A stretch of 64,000 nucleotides of DNA from Sternotherus odoratus (taxonomy: Eukaryota > Chordata > Testudines > Kinosternidae), in contig JAVMKO010000001.1 in NCBI GenBank assembly GCA_032164245.1, forward strand, positions 163,113,434 to 163,177,433, written 5' to 3'. The notes under the pieces were generated by a model. That model made no database searches. It had not been told where the DNA came from and saw only the letters and a list, made by a program, of their open reading frames with translations. A program made the position numbers and the translations under genes. This document shows positions 41,996-53,295 of the stretch, one piece after another; position 1 is the stretch's first letter; each line of letters starts with the position of its first letter.

Positions 41996-44900
41996 CCCAT
42001 ATGTTGTAAGCATAGCATGTTTGCTGTCTTCACTAATGTAATCACTGATTTTTCTCTGCAGATTTCCTGACATTTCCTGCTCATGTGGATCCCTTTCCCG
42101 GGAGGGTGAAGACTTCCCTTAGGTGGAGTGATGTGTCAAAGAAATAAACCACCCCCCAGCAGCATTGACTTTTTATACATTTAATAAGAATATCCTTTCT
42201 TTTTACAATAAAGGTTCCTCGGTAAGAGTGGCCTGGGTCTCTGCTTACCAGAAATGCTGCACTTATGGCAGGTGCTGTAAAAGAGGCTGTTCTTAAAACC
42301 AGCTGTGGAGTGCAGAAAGACAATCGCTTCTAACGAGGAAAATACATTGAAATCCACCACCGGTGCTACAAGCTGGTGGAGCTTGCAAGAGGCAGACAAT
42401 AGAAAAGCCCCAGACTCTCCTTGCTCCTTTCTCAAGGCAACCAGCACCAGTTGCAGAGGAGAGCATAGGGCATGGCTAGTCCCTCCCCTGGGTCCAGAAG
42501 AACCAATCCAGGGTGTAAGCTGTTAGGGACAATATCTGTGTGTCCTCCTATATCTACCCTACATGCAGCACCTAGGGCACACCATGCTGTACTGTAATAA
42601 TAATAGCACAAATCAAACCATAACTATTAAAACTCAGCAATGTCTGCCCTTTTGAGGAGTTGGAGGTTTCTCTTGCATTCTTTTGCTACACAGAGAACAC
42701 TTAGACATGCCAATAGTTACAGCTGCCTCAGTTTCCATTAATAAGGGTCAATTGTCAGTGACTTATAACGTCTCAAAGTTTCACCCTTCTGTCTGAAATT
42801 TGAGGGAAAAATCAGGCGTGTGGCTCTGAGGTCACAATTCAGGCCTCCGTAGCGTGCAGGAGGTGACCAAACAGTGGCTCACTGCCGCCCTCTTTCTGCG
42901 ACTGCCCATTGTGTCTGGTGAAATCAAACAAGCAATTCTAGCTATTGGAGACTGTCGATATTGTGGCGTTGATTTGTTAACTGTTTATGTAACTGAGGTG
43001 CAGCTCTGGGGCAAGATTCCCCGGGCAGGTTTCAGTAGCACAGAATTACGTAGGCTACTATTAACTGTGATGACTTTTTATAAAAACCTAGCATTCAAGC
43101 TAGCTAACTCAGTGATAGTCTCTGACAATCCATGTTTTGTAAAACTTATATATCTACCAGGGACAGAAACTGAGAAGGTGTGGAAAGGTGAACGTGTCTG
43201 TGGCGGTACAAGACTCCTGTGTCTTGCACCGTGAATCTCCAACAGTTTTCAGCTGACAAGTCTGCTCGTGGAATATTTATGTGCTGCCTCAGGCCATCAT
43301 GAGGCAACCACAGTGAATTGCAACAGTTTCTATATCTGCCTCTGGATCCTATGCATGTATGACCATGGAGTGTTTAATGACTCCACTGCATTCAGTTCCA
43401 TTACCGTCTGGGGTAAAAACACACATAAAAGATATTTAGTCACACGGTAAGGCCCATCCCTTCAGAGGAGCCCACTGGCTTCGAGAGGATGTCATGCTTT
43501 GTCAGGTAATGACTGAATGTATCAGAGCTGATACGCCAACATATTTGGGCCATAGCTTCATGATCTTCCCTGATTTTTAGAGTCCCGTAGCTAAAATGAT
43601 CCTACGCTTAGGATAGCAATCATTTGACTGTGTTGGGAGTGTGGAAACTGTGATTATGTAACAATGGCACCTCCTCCCTCCAGACAGCTGCCCCCAGTGT
43701 AGAGTCAGCAAAAAAAAGGGCCTACTTAAAAAAAACCAACAACAAAGGATGGAAGGAACTTTCTTTGTGCAAAAAGCAACTGAGGCTGGCATTAGAATTT
43801 GTGGGGGCCCAGCCTGCCAATGAGGAAAGGAGGAAAATAAAACAAAGGCAGCACTTCCTCCTCATCCTGTCCCATGGCTGGAGGGGGTGAGGAAGCCAGT
43901 GAGGAGTTGGTTTTCCCCTCCCTCCACCTCTGATTCTGCTGCCAGAGCAGGAGTCCCTGCATGCCTGCTCTGTAACTCAAAGGCTGGCCACTTGCATTCC
44001 TTGTGCTTTAGCTCTGCCCTGAAATTAAGCAACCGAACCATAACCAAACATGCAGTACCTTAGAAAAAGGATGGCGTGGGGGTGTGTTTGTGTTCCCAGA
44101 AATGTCAGAGGTGTGCTGGTGTCTGCGCTACAGAAACAAACTGGAAGGGATAGGGGGTGCCTAGGCACACGAGATCTTTTTTACATGGCCTTCTGAAACG
44201 GAATAATAAGGATTTCCTTGCATTTGGCCCCATACTTTGTAAGTATATAGAAGAATCAGGAATGAATAAACAATATGCTGACACCAGGGGGAGACAGCAT
44301 CTCAGATTTGGTTTAGGTTTCCTGTTCAGGAGTTCTCTGGCTTCACCAGAGCTATGTATTTTCAAGGAACCGCCTGAAAAAGCCTAAGTAGTTGTATCCT
44401 TTAACTGTGAGTATTGATTCCGTTTTAAAGAGTCCTGCACTATCACATGCTTTGAGTAGTGACAACTCAAGTGTTCAAAAGTCAGATGATTTCAAAATAT
44501 ATTTTTGAATTTGTCTCCTGGTTTTTAAGTCTTAATGGATCGTGGTTTTAAAGAGCTTCTCCACAACCATGAGGGCTAGAAAGTTACTTTTTAAAGAAAG
44601 CTGCGAGTCTCGTATAGTCACAGAACTCCAGCAGCAGGGGCTTTAAGAAAAAACACCAAGTATTGTGAGACTCATGATAAAAATCAGCAACATTGTGCAT
44701 GATGGACTGCTTGAATACAGTGAGTAGGACTTGACCCAGCAATGCTACACTGGGTTTCGTTGTTTTTATTTAATGTTTTGTGCGGGTTTTTTTAATACAA
44801 AGTGAAAGTGAAGAAAAGTGGTTCCCACTGGAACTGCATCAGACATGTTCAATAAAGAGAATGTAATTACCCACTCTGGAACGTGGCCTGAACAATGGTG

Positions 44901-45165
44901 TTAACAGCTTGGTTTTGAGGACATTGATTGTTTTTTAAACCTTGAGTGATTAGGGCCTCACCTTTAGGCTTCTTCTGAAAAGCAGTGTCCCTTAATAAAG
45001 TTCTCTGGTCCAAAGTCAGGAATGGGACATTGCAGGTCCAAGAGGTGTCTGGTGTTTATACTGATTTGGGAGGAGACTATGCAGGTAAAATTCCATCTCT
45101 CTGGAAAAATCTCAGTCTCACACTTCCCTGGCTGATCTCAGTCTACCAAAGGATTGGTTCAATAA
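41996..45165. other. Intergenic DNA, nothing firmly supported
   Basis: About 3.2 kb. A SINE-tail-like block (AGCACCTAGGGCACACCATG) lies at 42565-42600. A 126-codon frame at 42854-43234 has no recognisable domain and no support. No gene is called. Confidence 0.5.
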
Positions 45166-45171
45166 TGCAGC

Positions 45172-45412
45172 TAATATAGCACACCAGACTGGGATTTGGG
45201 AATGCCTGGATGCTGTTCCTAGCTCTGCTGGTGGCTGATCTTGAGCAAATCATTCAGGGGCTTCAAAACCTTTGAGGATATTTGGCTCAGTTTCCCCATC
45301 TGTAAAATAAAGATAAATGATACTGATCTCTTTTGTAAATCACTTTGAGATCTACTGATGAAAAGTGCTATACAAGTACTAGGTATTATTACTTCCATAA
45401 GCAAGTGAGTAT
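45172..45412 (+). mobile_element. tRNA-type SINE
   Basis: The head region (CACACCAGACTGGGATTTGGG) and the tail (CTCAGTTTCCCCATCTGTAAA, AAATCACTTTGAGATCTAC, AAAGTGCTATACAAGTACTAGG) are well preserved. The 3' end ATTATTACTTCC suits the family. Confidence 0.85.
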
Positions 45413-45421
45413 TTCTTATAG

Positions 45422-45940
45422 CAGGGGTGGGCAAACGCTTTGGCCCGAGGGCCACATTGGGGTTCAAAATTGTGCGGAAGGCCAGGTAGGGAAGGCTGTG
45501 CCTCCCCAAACAGCCTGGCCCTGCTCCCTATCCAACCTCCACCCACTTCCCACCCCCTGACCATCCAGCCCCCCCCCCCGCTCCTTGTCCACTGATTGCC
45601 CCCTCCAGAGACCCCCATTCTACCCCCTAAGTCTCCACCCCCTATCTAAGCCCCCCTGCTCTTTGATCCCTGACTGCCCCTTCCCGAGACCCCCCACCCT
45701 AAGCACCACCCCCTGGAGCCCCGCAGCCTAAGTCCCCCTCCCCAAGCCTTCCCCCCCCCCCTGCTTACCGTTCTCAGCCAGGTGCTCCAGCCTGAGCACG
45801 GGGCCCCGTGGCTCACAGCGTTCGGCCCGGCGGCCAGGAGCACGGGGCCACCGGCACCGCTCCCCCAGCCCAAGATCGCAGGCTGAATAAAAATGACCGG
45901 CAGGCCACATATGGCCCACGGGCCATAGTTTGCCCACCCG
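45422..45940. mobile_element. Non-autonomous hAT element (CAGGGGTGGGCAAAC)
   Basis: The ends CAGGGGTGGGCAAAC and GTTTGCCCACCCG are inverted copies, and TCTTATAG is duplicated exactly at 45414-45421 and 45941-45948. The interior is C-rich without coding capacity. The right end lacks the last two bases of the family end. Confidence 0.92.
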
Positions 45941-45948
45941 TCTTATAG

Positions 45949-46395
45949 GTTCCCCTGTTCAACTACTGAGCAGACCTGCTTAGTTTCTGAGAGCAGAACC
46001 CAAGGGAGGTGACCATATTTTTTCTCACTCTACATATCCAATAGCAAAATCTAACCCTTTTACATGACTAGTCTGCAGTTATTAGAGTATTCAGACTCCA
46101 TAAAGTTGGAAACATCTTAGGGCATTTTATGAAAGGTTGGTTTGTTGCACACATAAATAATTAGGCCTTTTCTGGTCTCTGCCTATATATGGATCTTTTC
46201 CTGTTTGAATCTGAGACAATATCTACGGCAAACATCTCTGTAACAAATCAGTAGCAACATCGAAGGCTGTATGTCACACCTATCATGAGGTGAAAGTCGA
46301 GTCTATAAACTACTTGGAGATTCTCAGATAAATAGGACTGCAGTAGTTGTGAATTATTTATAATTATTACTTTTAATTGATCATAAGAATGGTCA
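45949..46395. other. Intergenic DNA, nothing supported
   Basis: No gene or bounded repeat was recognised. Confidence 0.5.
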
Positions 46396-46400
46396 CAAGG

Positions 46401-46849
46401 TGTCACAGGGTCTGCACAGCTCTTCTGCTTCTCTCCATTGTGCCCCATGTTCTTGGCTGAGAAAATAAAAGTCCTCACACCTTCCTGTGGTGTTTCACCC
46501 CAGTGCATTTATTTACAGTGCCACAAAATGGTTCCCTTTAGCCCCCAACAGTTATCCCCAGGGGCCCTTGAGGCTCCCTACCCTTAGTGAGGAGACAGAG
46601 CTGTAGCCTCCTATCTCCTCCCTGGCTAGCCTCCTGACTGAGTCTTACTCAGGGATTTTCTAGCCTTCTCAGTCATCAGCCCCAGCTGTGGCAGCTAAGC
46701 TCAGCCTATGGTCCTGAGCCAGCCCTCCTTAGGGCCCACAGCTAGGCTCCTTACTGACTGGAGGCAGTGCAACTGGCCTCTCTGCCAGAAGGCAGGGTTC
46801 AGCAAGCAATGGCAGGGTACTCAAGGGGTTTTACCCCTGCCCTGCCACA
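46401..46849 (-). mobile_element. Solo LTR with 5-bp target-site duplication
   Basis: The 449-bp unit runs TGTCACAGGG to CTGCCACA on the plus strand. CAAGG is duplicated at 46396-46400 and 46850-46854. On the minus strand it starts TGTGGCAGGGC and carries an AATAAA near its 3' part, so the LTR reads on the minus strand. The ends resemble those of the LTRs at 2807 and 55519. Confidence 0.8.
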
Positions 46850-46854
46850 CAAGG

Positions 46855-47363
46855 GCTTCATTTTTTAACCTTGGTGTCTCTTGGTTTTTAGTGCTGTTTC
46901 CTGAAGTTTGATACTTACCCTTTTTTTTCTACTCAGTTGCCTTTTTTCCACTTTTTTTAAAGTTCACCATGTGTGTCTTTTAAAACCCCTTTTTGTATTC
47001 TGCTCTGTGCTTTCCCTTTCTATGTAAATTGTTCCCCCCCCCCCCTGCTTTTCCATTCCTAGCTCTTGTGGCTTTCTCTTCCTAAATCTTGGTGTGTTCC
47101 CCATCCCCGCCCCCCCCCCCCCCCCATTTCCAGAACTTGCTCCATGTGGTATTGTAACAATCAAATGCAATTGTCAAGATCCAGTCTCAATGGAGAAGTA
47201 CAGCTTGGGCTTTGGAGGTGGGCGCTTACCCATTTCATGTGGCATGTGAAGCAGGGTGGAGTAAAATGTGCTGATAGTTGCATCTACTCACTTTGAAGCT
47301 GATCCTTATTTAAAGTTGTCTTGCCTATTTTCTGTGTGAAAACTGAGGCTTATCTGAGCATCC
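46855..47363. other. Intergenic DNA with poly-C runs
   Basis: C runs lie at 47034-47045 and 47108-47125. No gene. Confidence 0.5.
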
Positions 47364-47371
47364 CTGTAATC

Positions 47372-47927
47372 CAGGGGTGGGGAACCTCCAGCCCGCAGGC
47401 CTTATACGGCCCGCCAAATCATTTTATCCGGCCCGCGGCTGCCGGCCAGGGACGGCTCCGCGCTGGGGCCGGGAAGCGCCGCGCGGCCACCCTCTGCCGG
47501 GCAGCGAAACAAGGAGCCGCGGGGAGCCGACGATCGGGGGGGGGGGGGGGGGAGAGACCGGGCTGGGTGGGTCAGTTGGGGGGGGGAGGGAAGGAAGTTT
47601 GGGGGGGGGAGAGACCGGGCTGGGCGGGTCAGGTGAAGCGTGGGTGCGGGAGGGAAGGAGGTTTGGGGGGGGGGGGAGGCTGGGCAGGTCAGGCAGGCAG
47701 CAGGACCTTGGCTGGCAAGGGGCCAGTGGGGGAAACCCCAAAGCAGTGCAGGGCTAAGGACTCCACCTGCCACTGCTTTGGGATTTCCCCTGCTGGCCCC
47801 TTGCCAGCTGGGGTCTCAGCTCCCCGTTGCCAGCCTGGGCTTCGGGGGGGGGGGGGGGAGAGCGGCCCGCGGATGACTTTATAACGGTCAAAATGGCCCT
47901 TGGCGGAAAAAAGGTTCCCCACCCCTG
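47372..47927. mobile_element. Non-autonomous hAT element (CAGGGGTGGGGAACCT)
   Basis: The ends CAGGGGTGGGGAACCT and AGGTTCCCCACCCCTG are perfect inverted copies, and CTGTAATC is duplicated exactly at 47364-47371 and 47928-47935. The interior is CpG- and G-rich with several GGGGGGG runs and direct repeats of GAGACCGGGCTGGG. No coding capacity. Confidence 0.95.
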
Positions 47928-47935
47928 CTGTAATC

Positions 47936-49115
47936 CTAGGACCAACATGGACAGGAAGGGCTCCAGAAGCAGCATCTTGCAACATGCTCAAGCAGCCACC
48001 TATGGCCAATTTATAGAGAGGCATTAGTGGATTCCAAGAGACCACCACAAAATAAGATCTGTTGTAATGTTGAGCTGTTGTAGAGCACAGGAAAATGATG
48101 CATTCCAGAGGACCTCCTGCAAAAAAATCTAGTGCTGTTCTATTGCTGGAGAAAACTGGAAATGTATTTCTATTTCTCATGTTTGCATGTGGTTCATAGA
48201 GTAGTTTACATCACTCTCATTTGTCCTTAACATCAAAAAGCTTAAACCAGGGCAGGCTATCCAGGAGCTAGAGTCTAGTGCCCAAAAGTAAGTCTGTAAA
48301 AATAAATTGGGCTTAAAATTCATAGATAAAAATGTGAGCCACTCCCCTTTCTCCCAATTCTGCCCTACCAAGCTTCCATGCATGAAACACTTGGGCATAT
48401 TGTTAAACAAAGGACTGTGAAATTTGGTATTGATCTAATCATTGCATGCCTGCTCCATGAACTGCAGCAAATAAAGTTTTCATTGAGAGGCTGCTCCTTG
48501 AAAAAGTGTTTTCACTTCAGAGCCAATTAGCCAGCAAGATAGTAATTTCAGTGGGTTCCTTGGGTTTTTTTCAATTGATACAGGAGTCCATGTAATTTCA
48601 AGCTATTTGCAATCCTGCTTGCCTTGGGCACCTGCGATGGCTCTTTCATCAGTATTAGAATTTGCATCCGCCTCTCATCTGACCTCTAACCTTTATTCAA
48701 AGTTACTTTATCCTACCTGTGCAGTTTAATCACACAAAGAGAGATGGGGACAGGAATTAAAATCTATGCTTTGATAATAGGTAATGATCAAATATATTGG
48801 ACTATACAGTACTATAAGGGCTGGTACTAGTGAGACTATACTTAAATCACAGCAACCTAAAACCATGTAAAGAATTTATTACACTCATCCATGCTAGTTT
48901 AAATGCCCTCTGCTGGGAATTGGGTGTATGTTATTTGTTAATGTCCTATTAGTCATAGAAAATGCTTGTCATTCTAAATTACCAGCCCAGTCACAACTAT
49001 ATTATGATGTATTATTCATATTACTGTACTACCTAGGGAGCCCTAGTCATGGACCAGGACTCCATTGTGCTAGGTGGTATCCCAAAGAGCTATATTAGCT
49101 ATGTGGTTTTTTCAT
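47936..49115. other. Intergenic DNA, nothing supported
   Basis: No gene or bounded repeat was recognised. Confidence 0.5.
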
Positions 49116-49119
49116 CATC

Positions 49120-50345
49120 TTAAACAATTGCAAAATCCTGTAGAGAATAGGTTGCAATTACCCTCAGTTGTGCAAAAGAACTTAAGCTGGATGTGAGGAG
49201 TTCGGTCACAGGGCCCTCCTTGGGACTGCTGAAACTACCTCTGAGCCCCTTTTCTCCGATGGCTTGGGACGCCAGAACCTTCCTTGTTGAGCCAGACATG
49301 CTAGCCTGCTGCAACACAGGCCCAAGGTCTGAACCATGCCCCCAAAGCTGCAGTCTTAACTGAAAACATTTCAGCAGGTACTCCTGTCTCCAGCACCCAG
49401 ACACCAACTCCCAATGGGATCCAAACCCCAAATAAATCCATTTCACTCTGTATAAAGCTTATACAGGCTAAACTCATAAATTCTGTCTCCTCTGTAGCAC
49501 TGACAGAGAAATATGCACAACTGTTTGCTCCCCCAGGTATTAATCACTTACTCTGGGTTAATTAATAAACAAAAATGATTTTATTAAGTATAAAAAGTAG
49601 GATTGAAGTGGCTTCAAATAATAACAGCCAGAACAAAGTAAGTCACCAAGCAAAATAAAGCAAAAACAAGCAAGTCTAAGCCTAATACGTTAAGAAACTG
49701 AATACAGGTAAATCTCGCCCTCAGAGATGGTCCAATAAGCTTCTTTAACAGACTAGACTCCTTCCCAGTCTGGACCCAATATGTTCCCCTGGTACAGTTC
49801 TGGTTAGTTCTAGCTAGAGATAACTAGGGGTTTTCTCGTGACTGCTGCCCCCTTTGTTCTGTTCCACCCCCTTTTATAGCTCTGGCACAAGGCAGGAATC
49901 CTTTGTCTCTCTGGATCCCCACCCCTTCTTCTAAATGGAAAAGCACCAGGTTTAAGATGGATTTCAGTTCAGGTGACATGATCACATGTCACTGTGAGAC
50001 CTTATCCTTCATTACACTCAGGCTGGCCCTCAGGTCCACAATAAGACTTGCAGGTAAATAAACCATCTACAACCAATTGTCCTAGTCAATGGGGGGCATC
50101 AAGATTCTAAACCACTTATGGCCCCCACTTTGCATAATTACAAAAGGACCCCAGAGCTATATTTCATATTCCTAGTTTCAGATACAAGAATGATACACTG
50201 ATACAAATAGGATGAACACACTCAGTAGATGATAAGCTTTGTAACGATACCTTACAGGAGACCTTTTTCATAACGCATACTCCAGTTACATTATATTCAC
50301 ACTCATTAGCATATTTTCACAAAATATATGTAGTGCAACGTCACA
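49120..50345 (-). mobile_element. ERV-type LTR, minus strand
   Basis: Read on the minus strand it begins TGTGACGTTGCACTAC at 50345. It continues with text typical of an abundant turtle LTR (AAGGTCTCCTGTAAGG, GTATCATTCTTGTATCTG), and a TATAAAAG-like box is near 49870. The other end is uncertain (49100-49250), so a duplication could not be checked. No internal retroviral genes are present. Confidence 0.55.
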
Positions 50346-50468
50346 GTGGAAAAGCTCCTGCCTGTGTTAAACTTTTAAAAGTTACTATGACACACATCGC
50401 TTCCGTAGGAAGGTCTTATTTCTGAAATTGATGTCAATACTGAAGAATCTAGAATCCATTGCATAGTA

Positions 50469-50543
50469 TGTGAGTAAAGGTCCTTAGATAAGCAAGAGAT
50501 AGGGGAAGATTCTCTCTTGCTTATCTAAGGACCTTTACTCACA
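50469..50543. repeat. Perfect inverted repeat, 31-bp arms, 13-nt loop
   Basis: The arm 50469-50499 (TGTGAGTAAAGG...AGCAAGAGA) is the exact reverse complement of 50513-50543, separated by 13 nt. No target-site duplication was seen and no transcription can be judged. Confidence 0.95.
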
Positions 50544-50545
50544 CT

Positions 50546-51210
50546 GAGTAGTGCCTGCCTCTGCAGATTGTCCCATTAACTTCAGTGGGGACAGTTCAAT
50601 GTGAGTAAAAGGTGTCTCAATCTGTCCCTAAAGAAAAACACAACTACGCAAAGGGGAGGCACATAACCTCAGTAAGGAGGCGCTGTGTTGGTGAAGCAGT
50701 CCAGCACTTTGTTTTGTTTTAGTGTTTGGTTCGGATTCTGATCTTACTTCTGCCATAGTAAATCCAGAGTAATGCAATAGATTTATTCTGGGTTTACCCT
50801 GGTTTAACCCAGAGCAGATAGTTTTATTCTTGTGTATAGTGTTGTATTATTATTGTTTAAAGGTCATGAAAGACATTCCAGAAATGTGCTGCATATCATC
50901 CAGTTTGTTAATGAAATAATGAATACTGTGCTGGCTATGCAATTATTGTCCTTCATCACTCAAAAGACATACTGGGCCAGATTCTCTTCTCAGAGTGTTT
51001 TCACACCAATTTAACTCCACTGACTTGAGAGAAGCTACTTCTATTCACACCAGTACAAAACCAGAATCAGGCCCAGGGTACTTGAACAATAAAAACTTTT
51101 CTTCTTATACTTTTTCTACTCCTTCAGTAACATATGCCCCTACTTGGGCAATTCCCATTTACAGCATTTAGTCTGTCACTGCCATGTTCCCCTCCCCATT
51201 TTCAGCCCCC
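50546..51210. other. Old dispersed repeat, no gene
   Basis: Blocks such as GGATTCTGATCTTACTTC...TAAATCCAGAGTAATGC (50731-50780) and CAGATTCTCTTCTCAG...CCAGAATCAGGCCC (50979-51076) belong to an old reptile repeat that also appears at 34040-34140. Confidence 0.4.
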
Positions 51211-51218
51211 CCCCCCAA

Positions 51219-51258
51219 TTTGTGTTCAATTACTCAGTTTATAGTAATTGAACACAAA
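51219..51258. repeat. Perfect inverted repeat, 16-bp arms, 8-nt loop
   Basis: TTTGTGTTCAATTACT at 51219-51234 is the exact reverse complement of 51243-51258. It directly follows a run of 11 C. Confidence 0.9.
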
Positions 51259-52533
51259 GCTGAGAAAAGACTTTTTTGCATATATTCACACGGTACTAGA
51301 AATTATACTGTAGGGAAATAATACTGCTCTGACTCCACTCATCCCCCAGGGGATGGACTAGATATCCTAATTAAGTAATTTACTTTTCCACCTCTAATTT
51401 CTATAATATATTATGTAGTTTCCATGCATGGAAAAAGTAGCTTGGATTTTCAGTGCATCAATCAAGCCATTAGAATAAAAAGAACAAGCATCATGTGATC
51501 CAAATGTTTTCTTTAAGTGTTGAAGTTTTGTCATTTTCTGTGTAAGAGGCACATGGGAGAAGTATACAAAAAATGACTGATATAAAGAAGGCAAATCATG
51601 CATACTTCTTTACAAGAACAAGGGCACATTCAGTGAAATGGAAACGGCAGCACTAGTTCATTTTGATATGAAGAAATTTTCCTTTAAACAAGTCATACTT
51701 AACCAACGCAACTCATCGATATTGAGTCTGAGAGCTTAGTAGGATTCAAAAAAGGATGAATCATTTAAATGGATAAGAAAAATGCATAGCAACATTAGGT
51801 TGAGGAAAAAAAATTATCCGAAGGGGTATAAACCAATCGCTAATTGACAGGGGTTAGAAACAAACTTTCCTCCTTGTCAGGTTATTCCATAATTGACTGC
51901 TGTGGGGTTTCTAGTATCTTCCTCTGAAAGGTCTGGTGCTGAGCACTATCAGATATTCATCTGAAGTGGTATGCCAATATCTTATGTTTTATGTTAAAGT
52001 CAGCTGCAACTTGAATTCCTCTGGATTGTTTTCCCTGTTAAGCATAAAAGACATTGGCATTTCCACCTCAGGTGCACTTTACTCATTGATAGATCTCCCA
52101 AGTGGGTCAGAGATGGGCCTGAGCTGCAAAATTCAGATACAGATCAAGACCCAGCTCAAATTCTGGGGTTTGATTTGGGGAAGGAAATAAGAGAGCCATA
52201 AAATTCAAACCCAGATCAGCACCAAAACTTGTCCCCAAAATCAAGCTGTTTGGATTCTGGGGTTTGGTTTGGGCCCATCTCTGTGATTAAGGGAATTAAG
52301 TCTATCCATCCCACTTATCCACCACTTACCACCCTAGTCCTGGACCACATAAAGAGATTAAAATTCAGATTAACGTGATGTTTGTTATTAACATCACTGT
52401 TGATGTTTCTGTTTTAGGATGGCCTTTAAGGAGGGAAGTAGCTCAACGGAGCTGGTACACTGGCTAATTGGACATTTATTTTATTTATTTATTGTTAACT
52501 CAAAGAGCATTTGATGTTTGCAGGAGGAAACCT
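51259..52533. other. Intergenic DNA downstream of FAM243A
   Basis: On the minus strand this would contain the FAM243A 3' UTR near 52533 and below. An AATAAA on the minus strand (TTTATT at 52473-52485 on plus) lies about 50-60 bases after the stop and is a candidate polyadenylation signal. Old repeat wording occurs at 52110-52280. Confidence 0.45.
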
Positions 52534-53295
52534 TCAAGCAAATGTATCAAGGTAGTAGTTCTCCCATCTCCGCACTTTGTTAGTCGCCACCTTCCATTTG
52601 CTTGCGGTCATCTTCTCTAATCCTTTCTCAACCAAGTCACTGAAAAGTATACACCTGTAGTAGTAAGTTCTCTCAATGGACCTCAGACAAAACTCCTTCC
52701 TGTTGTTGATAATAAACCACTTCAAAGAAGACCATGCTACATCCATAGGGTGGAGATAGTTGTAGGGCAAAGGCACGGAAAGAAGCTCATGGCCATTGTC
52801 TTTCGCAATTTGAGGGCAGCACTCAATGCTGGTCATGTAAATGACTGATGGGACCTGAGGGTCAGTTATCTCCCCCTGAGTGTTGGGTTCTTTTGTCTGC
52901 AGCACACTTGGCTGCCTTTTCTCTCTCACTACAATGATGCATTTCCCGTAGAACTTGTTCAGAGAATCGCAGAATTCCTGAAAGACATCTTCATGCTGCT
53001 TCATGGGCAATTCATCTCTTAGCAATATTTTGTATCTCCAAGGCACCCAGCCTTGACTGCTTGCAGCATGAACGAGCGTCCACGTTGGCCAATTCAGGCT
53101 GTTTTCCTGCAATATTTTTTCCCCTGTTATGAGAGATTCTGAAATATCAGTTTCTCCTAAGAAGATGGTGTTGAGACCATTAAACTGCAGAGTCCTCAGG
53201 GCTTTTAAATACTTCAGGCACTGCTTCCTTGCAGCAATGTCAAAAGAACTCCTGTGGATGATGTGTTTTAAAAGAGGATTTACAAAGCGATACAT
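52534..53295 (-). CDS. FAM243A: FAM243A (C21orf140-like), intronless
   Basis: An intact single-exon frame of 253 residues begins MYRFVNPLLKHIIHRSSFD and ends YYLDTFA. It matches the human C21orf140/FAM243A protein in length (about 250) and in character, and lies in the expected place and strand, downstream of SMIM11 and convergent with it. No enzyme motif, signal peptide or clear membrane segment is seen; its role is unknown. The cysteine and tryptophan pattern (TWTLVHAASSQGWVPWRYKI) looks like a folded domain. ATG is at 53293-53295 and the stop TGA at 52534-52536. Assignment rests on synteny and remembered family features. Expression, if as in mammals, would be tissue-restricted. Confidence 0.9.
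   Translation of the reverse strand: MYRFVNPLLKHIIHRSSFDIAARKQCLKYLKALRTLQFNGLNTIFLGETDISESLITGEKILQENSLNWPTWTLVHAASSQGWVPWRYKILLRDELPMKQHEDVFQEFCDSLNKFYGKCIIVVREKRQPSVLQTKEPNTQGEITDPQVPSVIYMTSIECCPQIAKDNGHELLSVPLPYNYLHPMDVAWSSLKWFIINNRKEFCLRSIERTYYYRCILFSDLVEKGLEKMTASKWKVATNKVRRWENYYLDTFA

Noticed and set aside
41474..42073. 199-codon minus frame
   Set aside because: Its C-terminal part is CR1-derived (NMWNSLPGEVV) and the rest is unrelated repeat sequence, so it is not a gene.
42854..43234. 126-codon plus frame
   Set aside because: No recognisable family, no splice or promoter support, and not part of a recognised element. Treated as chance.
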